Shown in pieces: positions 1-7,751 of a stretch of 64,000 bases of DNA. The stretch is from Sulfurovum sp. UBA5198. GTDB lineage: Bacteria; Campylobacterota; Campylobacteria; Campylobacterales; Sulfurovaceae. The DNA lies in the NCBI GenBank assembly GCA_002412865.1, contig DHVW01000012.1:97560-161559 (forward strand). The letters run 5' to 3'. The translations under genes were made by a program, and so were the position numbers. How positions within the stretch are numbered: position 1 is the first letter of the stretch; the number at the start of each line of letters is the position of its first letter. The notes under the pieces were generated by a model. It was not told the origin of the DNA. It was given only the letters and a program-made list of their open reading frames with translations, and did not search any database.

Positions 1-338
1 TTTGGAAATTCACTTTTTAAGCCACTAACTTCAATTACAAAGCTCTCTCTACCTACATACGAAGAAAGTGTTAGTGCTTGATTATCAAGCTTAGTAGCAA
101 AACCTGTACTCCCATCTTTTTTAGTGCCTTCATTTAGAAGTTTTGAGCTAAGCTCACCTAATGCATCTTTGCTTGTATTGAGTGAGCCACTATGTTCAAA
201 TATAAACTGCATTGTCACAATAGGTAATTGCTGATTTGACTCAAATACCATAGGTATCTTTTCACCTTTGATATCTATATACTGTAAATCTGTTGCCATT
301 GCAAAAACTCCTAAAAAAAATATTATTAAATAACGCAT
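1..338 (-). CDS. M16-family (PqqL-like) protein, N-terminal part, cut by window edge
   Basis: The first 112 codons of a secreted protein are visible, starting at an ATG at 338, five bases after the mqnC stop. The N-terminus MRYLIIFFLGVFAMA looks like a signal peptide, so the protein should act in the periplasm. The following residues (PIVTMQFIFEHSGS, then KLLNEGTKKDG and FVIEVSGLK) follow the pattern of an M16 peptidase N-terminal domain. Where an active M16 enzyme carries the zinc motif HxxEH just before a GT pair, this protein has ELSSK, so this half is probably non-catalytic or the non-zinc partner of an M16 pair. It is the last visible gene of the ribH-nusB-mqnC operon. The family call is good; the substrate is unknown. 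Confidence 0.7.
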   Translation of the reverse strand, partial: MRYLIIFFLGVFAMATDLQYIDIKGEKIPMVFESNQQLPIVTMQFIFEHSGSLNTSKDALGELSSKLLNEGTKKDGSTGFATKLDNQALTLSSYVGRESFVIEVSGLKSEFP

Positions 339-343
339 AGAGA

Positions 344-1396
344 TTAATATCTCTCTAAAATTTCATACGCAGTATTGCGCTTTGCAGGATGTTCGCCTAT
401 ATCTCTAATAAGCGTTATCATCTCATCAGTATTCATACAGTTTGTTGCTCCAGCTGCTGCTACTACATTCTCTTCCATCATAGTCGAGCCTAAATCATTT
501 GCTCCATAAAGAAGTGCCATTTGACCTATGTAACTACCTTGAGTTACCCATGAGCTTTGTATATTTTGGAAATTATCCAAAAATAGCCTTGATACTGCCA
601 AAAGCCTTAAGTATCTGCTTGATGATTGTTTTTCTATCTCTGGCATTTCGGCTTTTAGTTGTGTGTGCGAACCTTGGAATGACCACATGATATAGGCTCT
701 AAATCCACCTGTTTCATCTTGGAGTGAACGGATATATTCCCAATGCTCTACTATCTCTCTAGTAGTCTCCACAGTCCCAAACATCATAGTTGCTGTAGAC
801 ATAATTCCTAGTTTATGAGCCTCTCTATGAACTTCAAGCCATTCATCTTTATCAAGTTTTTTTGGTGCAATTATATCTCGAACTCTATCACTTAGGATTT
901 CAGCTCCTGCTCCAGGAATAGAGCTAAGGCCTTTTGCTTTTAATCGTTTTAAGACTTCATGAATAGAAATTTTAGAGCGTTTTGCTATATAATCAATCTC
1001 AATAGCAGAAAAACCATGAATGGTAATAGTCGGGTATTTATCGTGAATATGTCCCACTAAATCCTCATACCATTCAATTTCAAGCCGTGGATGTACGCCA
1101 CCTTGAAACAGTATCTGAGTACCGCCAATAGCAATAAGTTCATCTATCTTCTCATCAATCTCATCAAATGTAAGAATATATCCATCTTCATCTTTTTCAT
1201 GGCGATAAAATGCACAAAATTTACAATCCACCCAGCAAACATTTGTATAGTTAATATTTCTATCTACAATAAAAGTCGTAATACCATCAGGGTGTAGCTC
1301 TTTTTTTTTCTCCATAGCCATGCGACCAAGAGTTTTCAAGTCCACATTTTCGATAAGCTCTACTGCTTCATCGATACTCATCCTGCTTGTTGTCAT
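344..1396 (-). CDS. mqnC: Cyclic dehypoxanthine futalosine synthase (radical SAM), menaquinone biosynthesis
   Basis: A 350-residue radical SAM enzyme of the futalosine route to menaquinone; the family cyclises dehypoxanthine futalosine. The radical SAM cysteines are C54, C58 and C61 in the CWVDCKFC motif, with the spacing CX3CX2C, and a glycine-rich SAM-binding stretch GGTQILFQGG follows at about 91-100. Length and the C-terminal NCMNTDEM region fit MqnC better than MqnE, which is the main alternative. The gene starts four bases after nusB and continues the ribH-nusB operon. Campylobacterota typically use the futalosine pathway, so this supports the taxonomic placement. The enzyme is cytoplasmic. 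Confidence 0.9.
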   Translation of the reverse strand: MTTSRMSIDEAVELIENVDLKTLGRMAMEKKKELHPDGITTFIVDRNINYTNVCWVDCKFCAFYRHEKDEDGYILTFDEIDEKIDELIAIGGTQILFQGGVHPRLEIEWYEDLVGHIHDKYPTITIHGFSAIEIDYIAKRSKISIHEVLKRLKAKGLSSIPGAGAEILSDRVRDIIAPKKLDKDEWLEVHREAHKLGIMSTATMMFGTVETTREIVEHWEYIRSLQDETGGFRAYIMWSFQGSHTQLKAEMPEIEKQSSSRYLRLLAVSRLFLDNFQNIQSSWVTQGSYIGQMALLYGANDLGSTMMEENVVAAAGATNCMNTDEMITLIRDIGEHPAKRNTAYEILERY

Positions 1397-1399
1397 ATT

Positions 1400-1822
1400 T
1401 TATTCTTCTTCGTCACTTTTGCTCTTTGGCTCTTTACCTATGGAATCAAGTACGCCATTTATAAATGCTGGACCTTTTTCATCGGCTAGATTTTTTGCTA
1501 GCTCTACGCATTCATTGATAATTATTGCTCTATCAGTACCAGCTATCATAATCTCATACGCTCCAAGTCTCATAATCGCTTTTTCAATTTTACCAATACT
1601 ATCCATGTCCCAAGTAGAGAGATGTTTGCTAAGCTCATTATCTATCATGGCTAGATTATCTATTGTGCCTTTGAATAGTTCATTTGAGAACTCTCGTTGT
1701 TTGTTTCTTATCTTTTGCTCTTCAAGTATCTCATCGAAAAATGTACCGATTGTCTCATTGCCCAAATCGTATGCATATAAAAGCCCTACAACCGCACTTC
1801 TTGCTTGCTGTCTAGTTGCCAT
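1400..1822 (-). CDS. nusB: Transcription antitermination protein NusB
   Basis: A 140-residue all-helical protein that with NusE (S10) binds boxA RNA and supports antitermination in rRNA transcription. The N-terminal TRQQARSAVVGLLYAYDLG and the C-terminal AIIINECVELAKN followed by FINGVLD are characteristic of NusB. Its ATG overlaps the ribH stop codon by one base, so the two are translationally coupled. The order ribH-nusB is the same as in C. jejuni (Cj0383c-Cj0382c). The acidic C-terminal tail (KSKSDEEE) is species-specific. Confidence 0.93.
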   Translation of the reverse strand: MATRQQARSAVVGLLYAYDLGNETIGTFFDEILEEQKIRNKQREFSNELFKGTIDNLAMIDNELSKHLSTWDMDSIGKIEKAIMRLGAYEIMIAGTDRAIIINECVELAKNLADEKGPAFINGVLDSIGKEPKSKSDEEE

Positions 1823-2289
1823 TAGTTAAGCTCACTATATAGATTAATAAGTTCAATTAGACCAGTCATAGCCTCACCACCTTTATTTCCAGCTTTTGTA
1901 CCTGCTCTCTCAATCGCTTGTTCTATACTATCAACTGTAAGCACACCAAAGGCTACGGGAATACCATGTTTTAGTGCAGCAGTTGCTACACCTTTAGTAG
2001 CTTCAGCAGATATATAATCAAAATGTGGAGTAGCACCTCTGATTACAGCACCTACACAACATACAGCGTCATATTTTCCACTAGCAAGGGCTTTCTCAAG
2101 TGCTAATGGTATTTCAAATGCCCCTGGAACAAGTATTAAATCTAAATTTGCAGAGTCTCCTCCGTGTCGCACATACGAATCCACTGCACCCTCTACCAAT
2201 CTATCTGTGATGAAATGGTTAAATCTCGCATTGATTATTGCTACTTTTTTGCTACTGTCTACTTGTAAATTACCTTCAATAATTTTCAT
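1822..2289 (-). CDS. ribH: 6,7-dimethyl-8-ribityllumazine synthase
   Basis: The penultimate enzyme of riboflavin synthesis: it condenses 5-amino-6-ribitylaminouracil with 3,4-dihydroxy-2-butanone 4-phosphate. The 155-residue length is normal. Visible motifs are ARFNHFITDRLVEGA near the N-terminus, VPGAFEIPLAL (about 54-64) and GAVIRGATPHFDYI, with H89 as the expected catalytic histidine. The ATG at 2289 is preceded by an upstream region (2311-2352) that is duplicated exactly upstream of kdsA and that carries the likely -10 box. First gene of the ribH-nusB-mqnC operon. Confidence 0.95.
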   Translation of the reverse strand: MKIIEGNLQVDSSKKVAIINARFNHFITDRLVEGAVDSYVRHGGDSANLDLILVPGAFEIPLALEKALASGKYDAVCCVGAVIRGATPHFDYISAEATKGVATAALKHGIPVAFGVLTVDSIEQAIERAGTKAGNKGGEAMTGLIELINLYSELN

Positions 2290-2310
2290 TCTGTCCCCTT
2301 TTTATTTAAT

Positions 2311-2352
2311 TTCTTCTTAAAGTATAGCAAAGCCACACTTTAATTCATCTCA
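2311..2352. repeat. 42-bp direct repeat, copy 1 (ribH upstream region)
   Basis: The 42 bases at 2311-2352 are identical to 3241-3282. This copy lies just upstream of ribH and contains the probable ribH -10 box (TATACT on the minus strand). One base after it the palindromic element at 2354-2413 begins. The two copies bracket kdsA. Confidence 0.95.
2321..2326 (-). promoter_or_regulatory. Putative -10 box for ribH operon
   Basis: On the minus strand GCTATACTTTAAG gives a -10 hexamer TATACT, 32 bases before the ribH ATG. Campylobacterota sigma-70 promoters often lack a clear -35, and none is seen here. The identical box occurs before kdsA inside the second repeat copy. Confidence 0.5.
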
Positions 2353-2353
2353 A

Positions 2354-2413
2354 TGTCATACTGAATTTATTTCAGTATCTCGCTTTAGATTCTGAATCAA
2401 GTTCAGAATGACA
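2354..2413. repeat. Palindromic intergenic element, copy A (27-bp arms, 6-bp spacer)
   Basis: Arms 2354-2380 and 2387-2413 are inverted copies matching at 22 of 27 positions. Each arm is itself a smaller palindrome (CTGAA...TTCAG), so the whole can fold as nested hairpins. The element begins 7 bases after the kdsA stop and is likely transcribed as its 3' end. Relatives lie at 25480-25549 and 53285-53352. Confidence 0.9.
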
Positions 2414-2420
2414 GCATTGC

Positions 2421-3221
2421 CTACTCTACTATAGCTCGTATGGCATCTATTTGAGCTATTAGTTTATTCATATCATCCATCTTTATCATATTTGGTCCGT
2501 CACTTAGAGCGATACTCGGGTCAAAATGTGTCTCAAAAAAGAAGCCATCAACTCCAGCAGCTGCGGCCGCTCGTGAAAGATATGGGATAAATGAGCTATC
2601 TCCACCACTAGTAGCTCCACCACTTGCTGGCATCTGCACTGAATGTGTGGCATCAAATATCACAGGAGCGAACTCTCTCATTATAGGTAATCCTCTCATA
2701 TCTACAACCAAATTACCATATCCAAAAGTAGTCCCTCTCTCGCAAAGCCAAACACCATATTTTTTCGAACTTTCATAATCAACTTTTCCATCATAGCCTC
2801 TAGTCTTTAGTACTTTACCTACCGAATGCTCCATAGCTGCTGGGGCTAGAAATTGACCTTTTTTGATATTTACAACAGCGTTAGTTTTAGCAGCTGCTAC
2901 GAGCAAATCAGTTTGGCGACATAAAAATGCAGGTATTTGCAACACATCAGCTACCTCAGCTACGCTTTTTGGTTGAGATGCATCGTGTATATCTGTGAGG
3001 ATTTTGTAGCCAAACTGCTCTTTGATTTCAGCAAGCATTCTAAGACCCTCATCAAGCCCTGGACCTCTAAAGCTATCTATACTTGTACGGTTTGCTTTAT
3101 CAAAACTCGCTTTGAAATAAAAGTCTTTTGTGCAATCTTCATGGTAGCTTTGCAATCCTTCGGCTATTCTCATTACAGCATCTCTACTCTCTAGGACACA
3201 TGGACCAGCGATTAAAATCAT
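2421..3221 (-). CDS. kdsA: 3-deoxy-8-phosphooctulonate (KDO-8-phosphate) synthase
   Basis: Condenses phosphoenolpyruvate with arabinose 5-phosphate to KDO 8-phosphate, the first committed step to the KDO of lipopolysaccharide. Motifs include MILIAGPCVLES at the N-terminus, KASFDKANRTS, GPGLDEGL, DIHDASQP and FDATHSVQMP. I place the start at the ATG at 3221 because it has an AAGGA site and begins with the conserved ILIAGPC; a longer in-frame start at 3266 would lie inside the 42-bp repeat and add a non-conserved leader. The product is 266 residues, normal for the family. The gene is bracketed by the 42-bp direct repeats and has its own copy of the putative promoter. Confidence 0.95.
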   Translation of the reverse strand: MILIAGPCVLESRDAVMRIAEGLQSYHEDCTKDFYFKASFDKANRTSIDSFRGPGLDEGLRMLAEIKEQFGYKILTDIHDASQPKSVAEVADVLQIPAFLCRQTDLLVAAAKTNAVVNIKKGQFLAPAAMEHSVGKVLKTRGYDGKVDYESSKKYGVWLCERGTTFGYGNLVVDMRGLPIMREFAPVIFDATHSVQMPASGGATSGGDSSFIPYLSRAAAAAGVDGFFFETHFDPSIALSDGPNMIKMDDMNKLIAQIDAIRAIVE

Positions 3222-3240
3222 AATTTTCCTTTTTATATTA

Positions 3241-3282
3241 TTCTTCTTAAAGTATAGCAAAGCCACACTTTAATTCATCTCA
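3241..3282. repeat. 42-bp direct repeat, copy 2 (kdsA upstream region)
   Basis: Perfect copy of 2311-2352, placed just upstream of kdsA as the first copy is upstream of ribH. The pyrimidine-rich bases 5' of the repeat on the plus strand are also similar in both places. Repeat-to-repeat distance is 930 bases and includes all of kdsA. Confidence 0.95.
3251..3256 (-). promoter_or_regulatory. Putative -10 box for kdsA
   Basis: Same TATACT hexamer as before ribH, 30 bases before the kdsA ATG, inside the second copy of the 42-bp repeat. Confidence 0.45.
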
Positions 3283-3294
3283 CTCAAGCTTCAG

Positions 3295-4215
3295 CTATTG
3301 CTTCAGAATTTCATTTTCATTAACATTTGGTTTAATACTGACAAGAATCCCAGATATAATAACCAATATTATACCAAAAATAGTCAAAACATCAGGCAAT
3401 TCATCACCCAACATTACTCCTATGATAGTAGCGAAAATAATATTAGAGTAAGATACGGTGCCTATGATTCCAGCTTTGGTGTACTCATATGCTTTTGTCA
3501 TTAATACTTGTGAGATTGTCGCTGATACTCCTACCCCTATTATCCACAGCCACTCTATACCATGAGGCATCACAAAAGGTGCTATAAAAATATTATTCTT
3601 ATCTCCTCCAGCAATTGTGCCAATCATCATCATAATCAGTGGCCCAACTGTGCCAACAATCATAAATGAGAGTACGATGGAGCGAGTATCATAATAGTGC
3701 CTAAGCTCCCTTATGGAAGTGTAAGCAAGTGCAGCACCAATACCCGAGAGGAGCCCTATAATATCATATATTCCTAGTCCACTGCTATCAGGCTTGGCAA
3801 CCATTAATATCCCTATAAATCCAATAATAACAGCAATAACCGCCCATTTTGACAACTTCTCACGCAAAAACAGATATGCAAAAATAGCTACGAAAATTGG
3901 GGATATTTTATTATAAAGTGCGGCTTGACCAAATGGAATATAAGCCACAATGTAGAAAAATGCCACAAGTGATACAAAGCCCATAAACCCTCTAAAAAAT
4001 AGAAGCCATGGCTTTCCACCAATCTCTACAATAGGAACTCTTAGGACTGTGATACCAATAATCACGATACCAAATAGATTTCTAAAAAACGCTGCCTCAA
4101 TAGGAGGGATTGAACCAACTAGCATTTTTACAAATCCGCCCATAATAGCAAAGCATAGTGATGCTAATAGCATCATAACTATTCCACGATCTAAGGCTTT
4201 AAATTTTTCTATCAA
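3295..4215 (-). CDS. EamA/DMT-family membrane transporter
   Basis: A 306-residue protein with about ten hydrophobic segments arranged as two EamA repeats, the pattern of drug/metabolite transporters. The N-terminal half carries FFRNLFGIVIIG and GFIGILMVAKP, and the second half carries GVSATISQVLMTKAYEYTKA and GIILVIISGIL, typical of the two repeats. The start is a TTG at 4215 with an AGAGA-type site; an ATG 13 codons later (4176) is an alternative. It occupies the place of C. jejuni Cj0385c, between kdsA and the divergent der gene. Substrate unknown. Confidence 0.8.
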   Translation of the reverse strand: MIEKFKALDRGIVMMLLASLCFAIMGGFVKMLVGSIPPIEAAFFRNLFGIVIIGITVLRVPIVEIGGKPWLLFFRGFMGFVSLVAFFYIVAYIPFGQAALYNKISPIFVAIFAYLFLREKLSKWAVIAVIIGFIGILMVAKPDSSGLGIYDIIGLLSGIGAALAYTSIRELRHYYDTRSIVLSFMIVGTVGPLIMMMIGTIAGGDKNNIFIAPFVMPHGIEWLWIIGVGVSATISQVLMTKAYEYTKAGIIGTVSYSNIIFATIIGVMLGDELPDVLTIFGIILVIISGILVSIKPNVNENEILKQ

Positions 4216-4235
4216 CTAAATCTCTTTTTATAGGA

Positions 4236-4241
4236 ATTATA
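4236..4241 (-). promoter_or_regulatory. Putative -10 box for the EamA gene
   Basis: Minus-strand GGATATAATTCC gives a perfect TATAAT about 20 bases before the TTG start. It forms a divergent promoter pair with the der promoter at 4301. Confidence 0.5.
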
Positions 4242-4300
4242 TCCACTGGAGACTAATTTATACTTTTTTATCTAAAATCGTGCATATAGGTAGTTTATGA

Positions 4301-4306
4301 TATAAT
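4301..4306 (+). promoter_or_regulatory. Putative -10 box for der
   Basis: TATAAT within TTTATGATATAATAAAG, 27 bases before the der ATG. No -35 box is evident, as is usual in this phylum. Confidence 0.5.
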
Positions 4307-4332
4307 AAAGGCAATATAGAATAAGGTATAAA

Positions 4333-5715
4333 ATGAAAAAAGTAGCCATTTTAGGGCGTCCAAATGTAGGTAAAAGTTCACTGTTTAATCGTCTTGCTAG
4401 ACAAAGAGATGCTATCACTTCTGATATTTCAGGCACAACCAGAGATGTCAAAAAAAGAATAGTAACTATCAACGGGAATCGTGAATTTGAAGTAATTGAT
4501 ACTGGTGGTATTGATTACACTAGTGAACTGTTTAGTAAAGTTGCAGAGTTATCTCTAAGAGCTGCTGCGAGTGCTGATATGATAGTTTATATGGTAGATG
4601 GTAAAACTTTACCTGATGATGAAGATAAAAAACTATTTTATTCCTTGCAAAAACAAGGTAAGCCAATAGCATTAGTAGTAAACAAAATTGACAATGACAA
4701 AGAGCGAGATGGCAAACTTTGGGAATTTTTGGATTTCGGTAGTGAAAATACTTTTGGGATTTCTGTTAGTCATAATAGGGAGATGAACCAATTTTATGCA
4801 TGGCTAGAGCAATATATTCCAGCCAAAGAAGAAGAGCTTGAGCTACAAGAGGAGTTCGACCCATTTAGTGAGCAAGAGGCACGACCAATAGAGCAAGAAG
4901 ATGATAAACATATCAAAGTAGCGATTATCGGCAGGGTAAATACTGGTAAAAGTTCACTTCTAAATGCCTTGCTTGGTGAAGAGAGAAGTGTGGTTAGCGA
5001 TGTAGCAGGAACTACGATTGACCCAATCGATGAAGAGATGGATTATGGAGACTATAAGGTTACTTTTATAGATACTGCTGGTATTCGTCGCAGAAGCAAG
5101 ATTTTGGGTATCGAGAAGTTCGCTCTTACTAGAACCGAAGAAATGCTCAAAAAAGCAAATATTGTACTGTTAACTATTGACGCAGCTGCTGGAATTAGTG
5201 AGCTTGACGAGAGAGTTGCTGGTATGATTGAAAAGCATAAACTTGCGTGTCTTATAGTAATTAATAAATGGGATATTAAGGGTGAAAAAACTTATGAAGA
5301 GACAGAGGCACATATTCGTCATAAACTCAAATTTTTGCATTATGCACCATTCATCACTATATCTGCCAAAACTGGTTTGAGAGTACACAAACTCATGGAA
5401 GAGATAATCAAAATATATGACAGATATACTGTTCGTATTCCAACGGCTGAGCTTAATGACTTATTGCGTGAAGCAATGAATAGACACCAAATACCATCAC
5501 ATAATGGTGCTGTTGTGAGAGTTAAATTTGCTACACAATATGAAACCAAACCACCAAAAATAGCTCTAATTTCAAATCGTCCAGAGATGATACATTTTAG
5601 CTATATTAGATATCTTGCTAATTTCATCAGAAGTAAAATGGATTTTGAGGGCGTGCCTCTTGATATAGTAGCACGAAAACGAGGCGAACGATTAGATATA
5701 GATGACGATGAGTAA
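4333..5715 (+). CDS. der: Ribosome biogenesis GTPase Der (EngA)
   Basis: A double GTPase needed for 50S subunit maturation. Two Walker A loops are visible: GRPNVGKSS at residues 8-16 and GRVNTGKSS starting at residue 200, each followed by DTGG/DTAG and NKID/NKWD motifs. The C-terminal KH-like domain ends in a basic and acidic tail (ARKRGERLDIDDDE). At 460 residues it is normal size. It opens a short plus-strand run with trpS three bases downstream. C. jejuni has aroK between der and trpS; it is absent here. Confidence 0.95.
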   Translation: MKKVAILGRPNVGKSSLFNRLARQRDAITSDISGTTRDVKKRIVTINGNREFEVIDTGGIDYTSELFSKVAELSLRAAASADMIVYMVDGKTLPDDEDKKLFYSLQKQGKPIALVVNKIDNDKERDGKLWEFLDFGSENTFGISVSHNREMNQFYAWLEQYIPAKEEELELQEEFDPFSEQEARPIEQEDDKHIKVAIIGRVNTGKSSLLNALLGEERSVVSDVAGTTIDPIDEEMDYGDYKVTFIDTAGIRRRSKILGIEKFALTRTEEMLKKANIVLLTIDAAAGISELDERVAGMIEKHKLACLIVINKWDIKGEKTYEETEAHIRHKLKFLHYAPFITISAKTGLRVHKLMEEIIKIYDRYTVRIPTAELNDLLREAMNRHQIPSHNGAVVRVKFATQYETKPPKIALISNRPEMIHFSYIRYLANFIRSKMDFEGVPLDIVARKRGERLDIDDDE

Positions 5716-5718
5716 AAT

Positions 5719-6681
5719 ATGAGAGTACTAACAGGTATACAAGCAAGTGGAAAACTGCATATAGGCAACTACTTTGGTGCAATGAAACCAATGATAGAAC
5801 TTCAGGAACATAATGAGCTTTTTACATTTATAGCCAATTATCACTCTCTAACTAGCTCTACAAGTAGTGAGCTTTTACGCCAATACACTCATGACGCGGC
5901 TTTGGATTATCTAGCTATTGGTATTGATCCAAATAAAACTACATTTTGGGTGCAAAGCCATGTACCTGAAGTGATGGAGCTATATTGGATACTCTCTAAA
6001 TTCACTCCAATGGGACTATTAGAAAGAGCTCATAGCTACAAAGACAAAGTAGCAAAAGGGATACCAGCTAATCATGCTCTATTTTCATATCCTGTACTTA
6101 TGGCAGCTGATATTTTGATACTTGATACTGGGAAAGTCCCTGTTGGCAAAGACCAAATACAGCATATTGAAATAACCAGAGATATAGCAACTAAATTTAA
6201 TAACGAATATGGAGATATATTTGTAATTCCTGAGTATATAGTTTCTGATGAAGTAGCCACTATCATAGGAATTGATGGCGATAAAATGAGCAAAAGCTAT
6301 GGCAACACAATAGATATGTTTATGGAAGAAAAAGCGTTACAAAAACAGTGCAACAAAATAGTCACATCCTCCACTCCAATGGGTGAACCATTAGACTGGA
6401 ATGGTTGTAATCTTTACAATCTCTGTTCGCTATTTTTAGATAACGAAGGAAGGCTTGGACTCCAAGAGAGATACAAAAGTGGGCTTGAAGGGTATGGTCA
6501 CTTTAAAAAGCACCTAAAAGAGCTTATATGGAGCGAATTCGCAGAGGCTAGAGAGAAACGAGCATATTACGAGGCAAATCCAAAAATAGTTGCTGAAATA
6601 TTAGCGAACGGTGCTTCAAAAGCAAGAGTAATAGCCAAGGCAAAACTTGAAATAGTTAAGTCCGCAGTTGGTCTGATTTAG
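5719..6681 (+). CDS. trpS: Tryptophanyl-tRNA synthetase
   Basis: Class I aminoacyl-tRNA synthetase charging tRNA-Trp. The HIGH signature is HIGN at residues 14-17 (GKLHIGNYFGA) and the KMSKS loop is at 189-193 (GDKMSKSYGN). The 320-residue length is normal. It starts three bases after the der stop and is followed three bases later by a membrane protein gene, so the three are probably cotranscribed. Confidence 0.95.
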   Translation: MRVLTGIQASGKLHIGNYFGAMKPMIELQEHNELFTFIANYHSLTSSTSSELLRQYTHDAALDYLAIGIDPNKTTFWVQSHVPEVMELYWILSKFTPMGLLERAHSYKDKVAKGIPANHALFSYPVLMAADILILDTGKVPVGKDQIQHIEITRDIATKFNNEYGDIFVIPEYIVSDEVATIIGIDGDKMSKSYGNTIDMFMEEKALQKQCNKIVTSSTPMGEPLDWNGCNLYNLCSLFLDNEGRLGLQERYKSGLEGYGHFKKHLKELIWSEFAEAREKRAYYEANPKIVAEILANGASKARVIAKAKLEIVKSAVGLI

Positions 6682-6684
6682 CTT

Positions 6685-7296
6685 ATGTCACTTGATATAC
6701 TTCTCATTGCAGATATAGTAGGCACGATAGCATTTGCACTAAGTGGTTTATTTATAGCAAGTAGAAATAATCTTGATATTTTAGGTCTATTTATAGTCTC
6801 ATTTTTAACAGCACTTGGTGGTGGTGTTATGAGAGATATTATCATAGATAGAGTCCCTTATAGCTTTAGCAATAGCACGCCTGCACTAATGGTTGTAGCT
6901 ATTATCACTATTGGACTTTTGTTCAAGCTACACAAAAAAAGTGAAATTGAAAATCATTTTTTGTTTATTATGTTTGATACTCTAGGACTTGTATCCTTTG
7001 CTATCACGGGTGCATTACTCGCCCTTAGTATTCATCTTGAGCTTGTGGGAGTGATATTTGTAGCTCTCATAACGGCAGTAGGTGGTGGCGTACTTCGTGA
7101 TATGCTTCTTAATAAAGTTCCATTACTACTAAAAAGTGATTTTTATGGGAGTGTCGCTTTGCTTGTGGGGGCAATACTTTATCTGCTAAATGAATTTAAT
7201 ATAATGAATAATTTTGCTATTTTAACGGTATTTGCTTTTGGGATCACCATTAGATTTATAGCCTATTATCGAGATTGGCATCTGCCAAAGTTGTAA
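6685..7296 (+). CDS. TRIC-type (YicG/UPF0126) membrane protein
   Basis: A 203-residue membrane protein with about seven hydrophobic segments and an internal duplication: FLTALGGGVMRDII in the first half and LITAVGGGVLRDML in the second. These paired glycine-rich motifs are the signature of the prokaryotic trimeric intracellular cation channel family (UPF0126, E. coli YicG/YadS). A role as a cation channel comes from family knowledge; some members have also been tied to glycine transport. It is three bases downstream of trpS. Confidence 0.8.
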   Translation: MSLDILLIADIVGTIAFALSGLFIASRNNLDILGLFIVSFLTALGGGVMRDIIIDRVPYSFSNSTPALMVVAIITIGLLFKLHKKSEIENHFLFIMFDTLGLVSFAITGALLALSIHLELVGVIFVALITAVGGGVLRDMLLNKVPLLLKSDFYGSVALLVGAILYLLNEFNIMNNFAILTVFAFGITIRFIAYYRDWHLPKL

Positions 7297-7319
7297 AATT
7301 ATTCCAAGGGGATTTTAAT

Positions 7320-7751
7320 ATGAAAATAATACATGGCAATATAATAGATGTTGACAAGGCAGATTTTGTAGTCAATGCCTCAAATACAAAACTTATACTT
7401 GGCAGTGGCGTAAGTATGGCGATTAAGCGTCATTGCGGTTTTGAAATAGAACGAGAAATGGAATTGTTTGCACCAATAAAACTTGGTAATGTAGTCAAAA
7501 CAAGTTCGGGAAATGCAACCAATTTTAATGCTTTATTACACGCAGCAATTACAGACATTAAGATACCAACAACTATTCAAGTAGTACATGATGCACTAGT
7601 CAATATAGATAAATATTGCTCTAAAGATTCAAAACTTGCTATACCACTTTTAGGTACCGGTGCTGGCAAACTGGACAAAGTAGAAGTATTAGATTTATTT
7701 ACAACTTTTTTCAAAAATGTAGAATATAAAGTATTTGTTTACATTTTATAG
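7320..7751 (+). CDS. Macro-domain (ADP-ribose-binding) protein
   Basis: A 143-residue stand-alone macro domain. The N-terminus MKIIHGNIID, the ligand loop VVNASNTKLILGSGVSMAI and the later SSGNATNF and IPLLGTGAGKLD motifs match the fold, which binds ADP-ribose or related nucleotides and in some families removes ADP-ribose from targets. I use the ATG at 7320, preceded by AAGGGGA, rather than an upstream in-frame ATG that overlaps the TRIC gene. The protein ends with a complete final strand (EYKVFVYIL). It lies directly before a decayed polyvalent-protein fragment, so it could be mobile-element cargo or an independent host gene. Catalytic activity cannot be judged from sequence. Confidence 0.82.
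   Translation: MKIIHGNIIDVDKADFVVNASNTKLILGSGVSMAIKRHCGFEIEREMELFAPIKLGNVVKTSSGNATNFNALLHAAITDIKIPTTIQVVHDALVNIDKYCSKDSKLAIPLLGTGAGKLDKVEVLDLFTTFFKNVEYKVFVYIL

Noticed and set aside
1320..1829. Plus-strand open frame opposite nusB
   Set aside because: It mirrors nusB and the start of mqnC, and its translation is low-complexity (Ser/Leu/Ile-rich), typical of an antisense shadow.
2421..3266. Longer kdsA start at 3266
   Set aside because: The added residues come from the 42-bp repeat, are not conserved and lack a ribosome-binding site; the ATG at 3221 has AAGGA and the conserved ILIAGPC.
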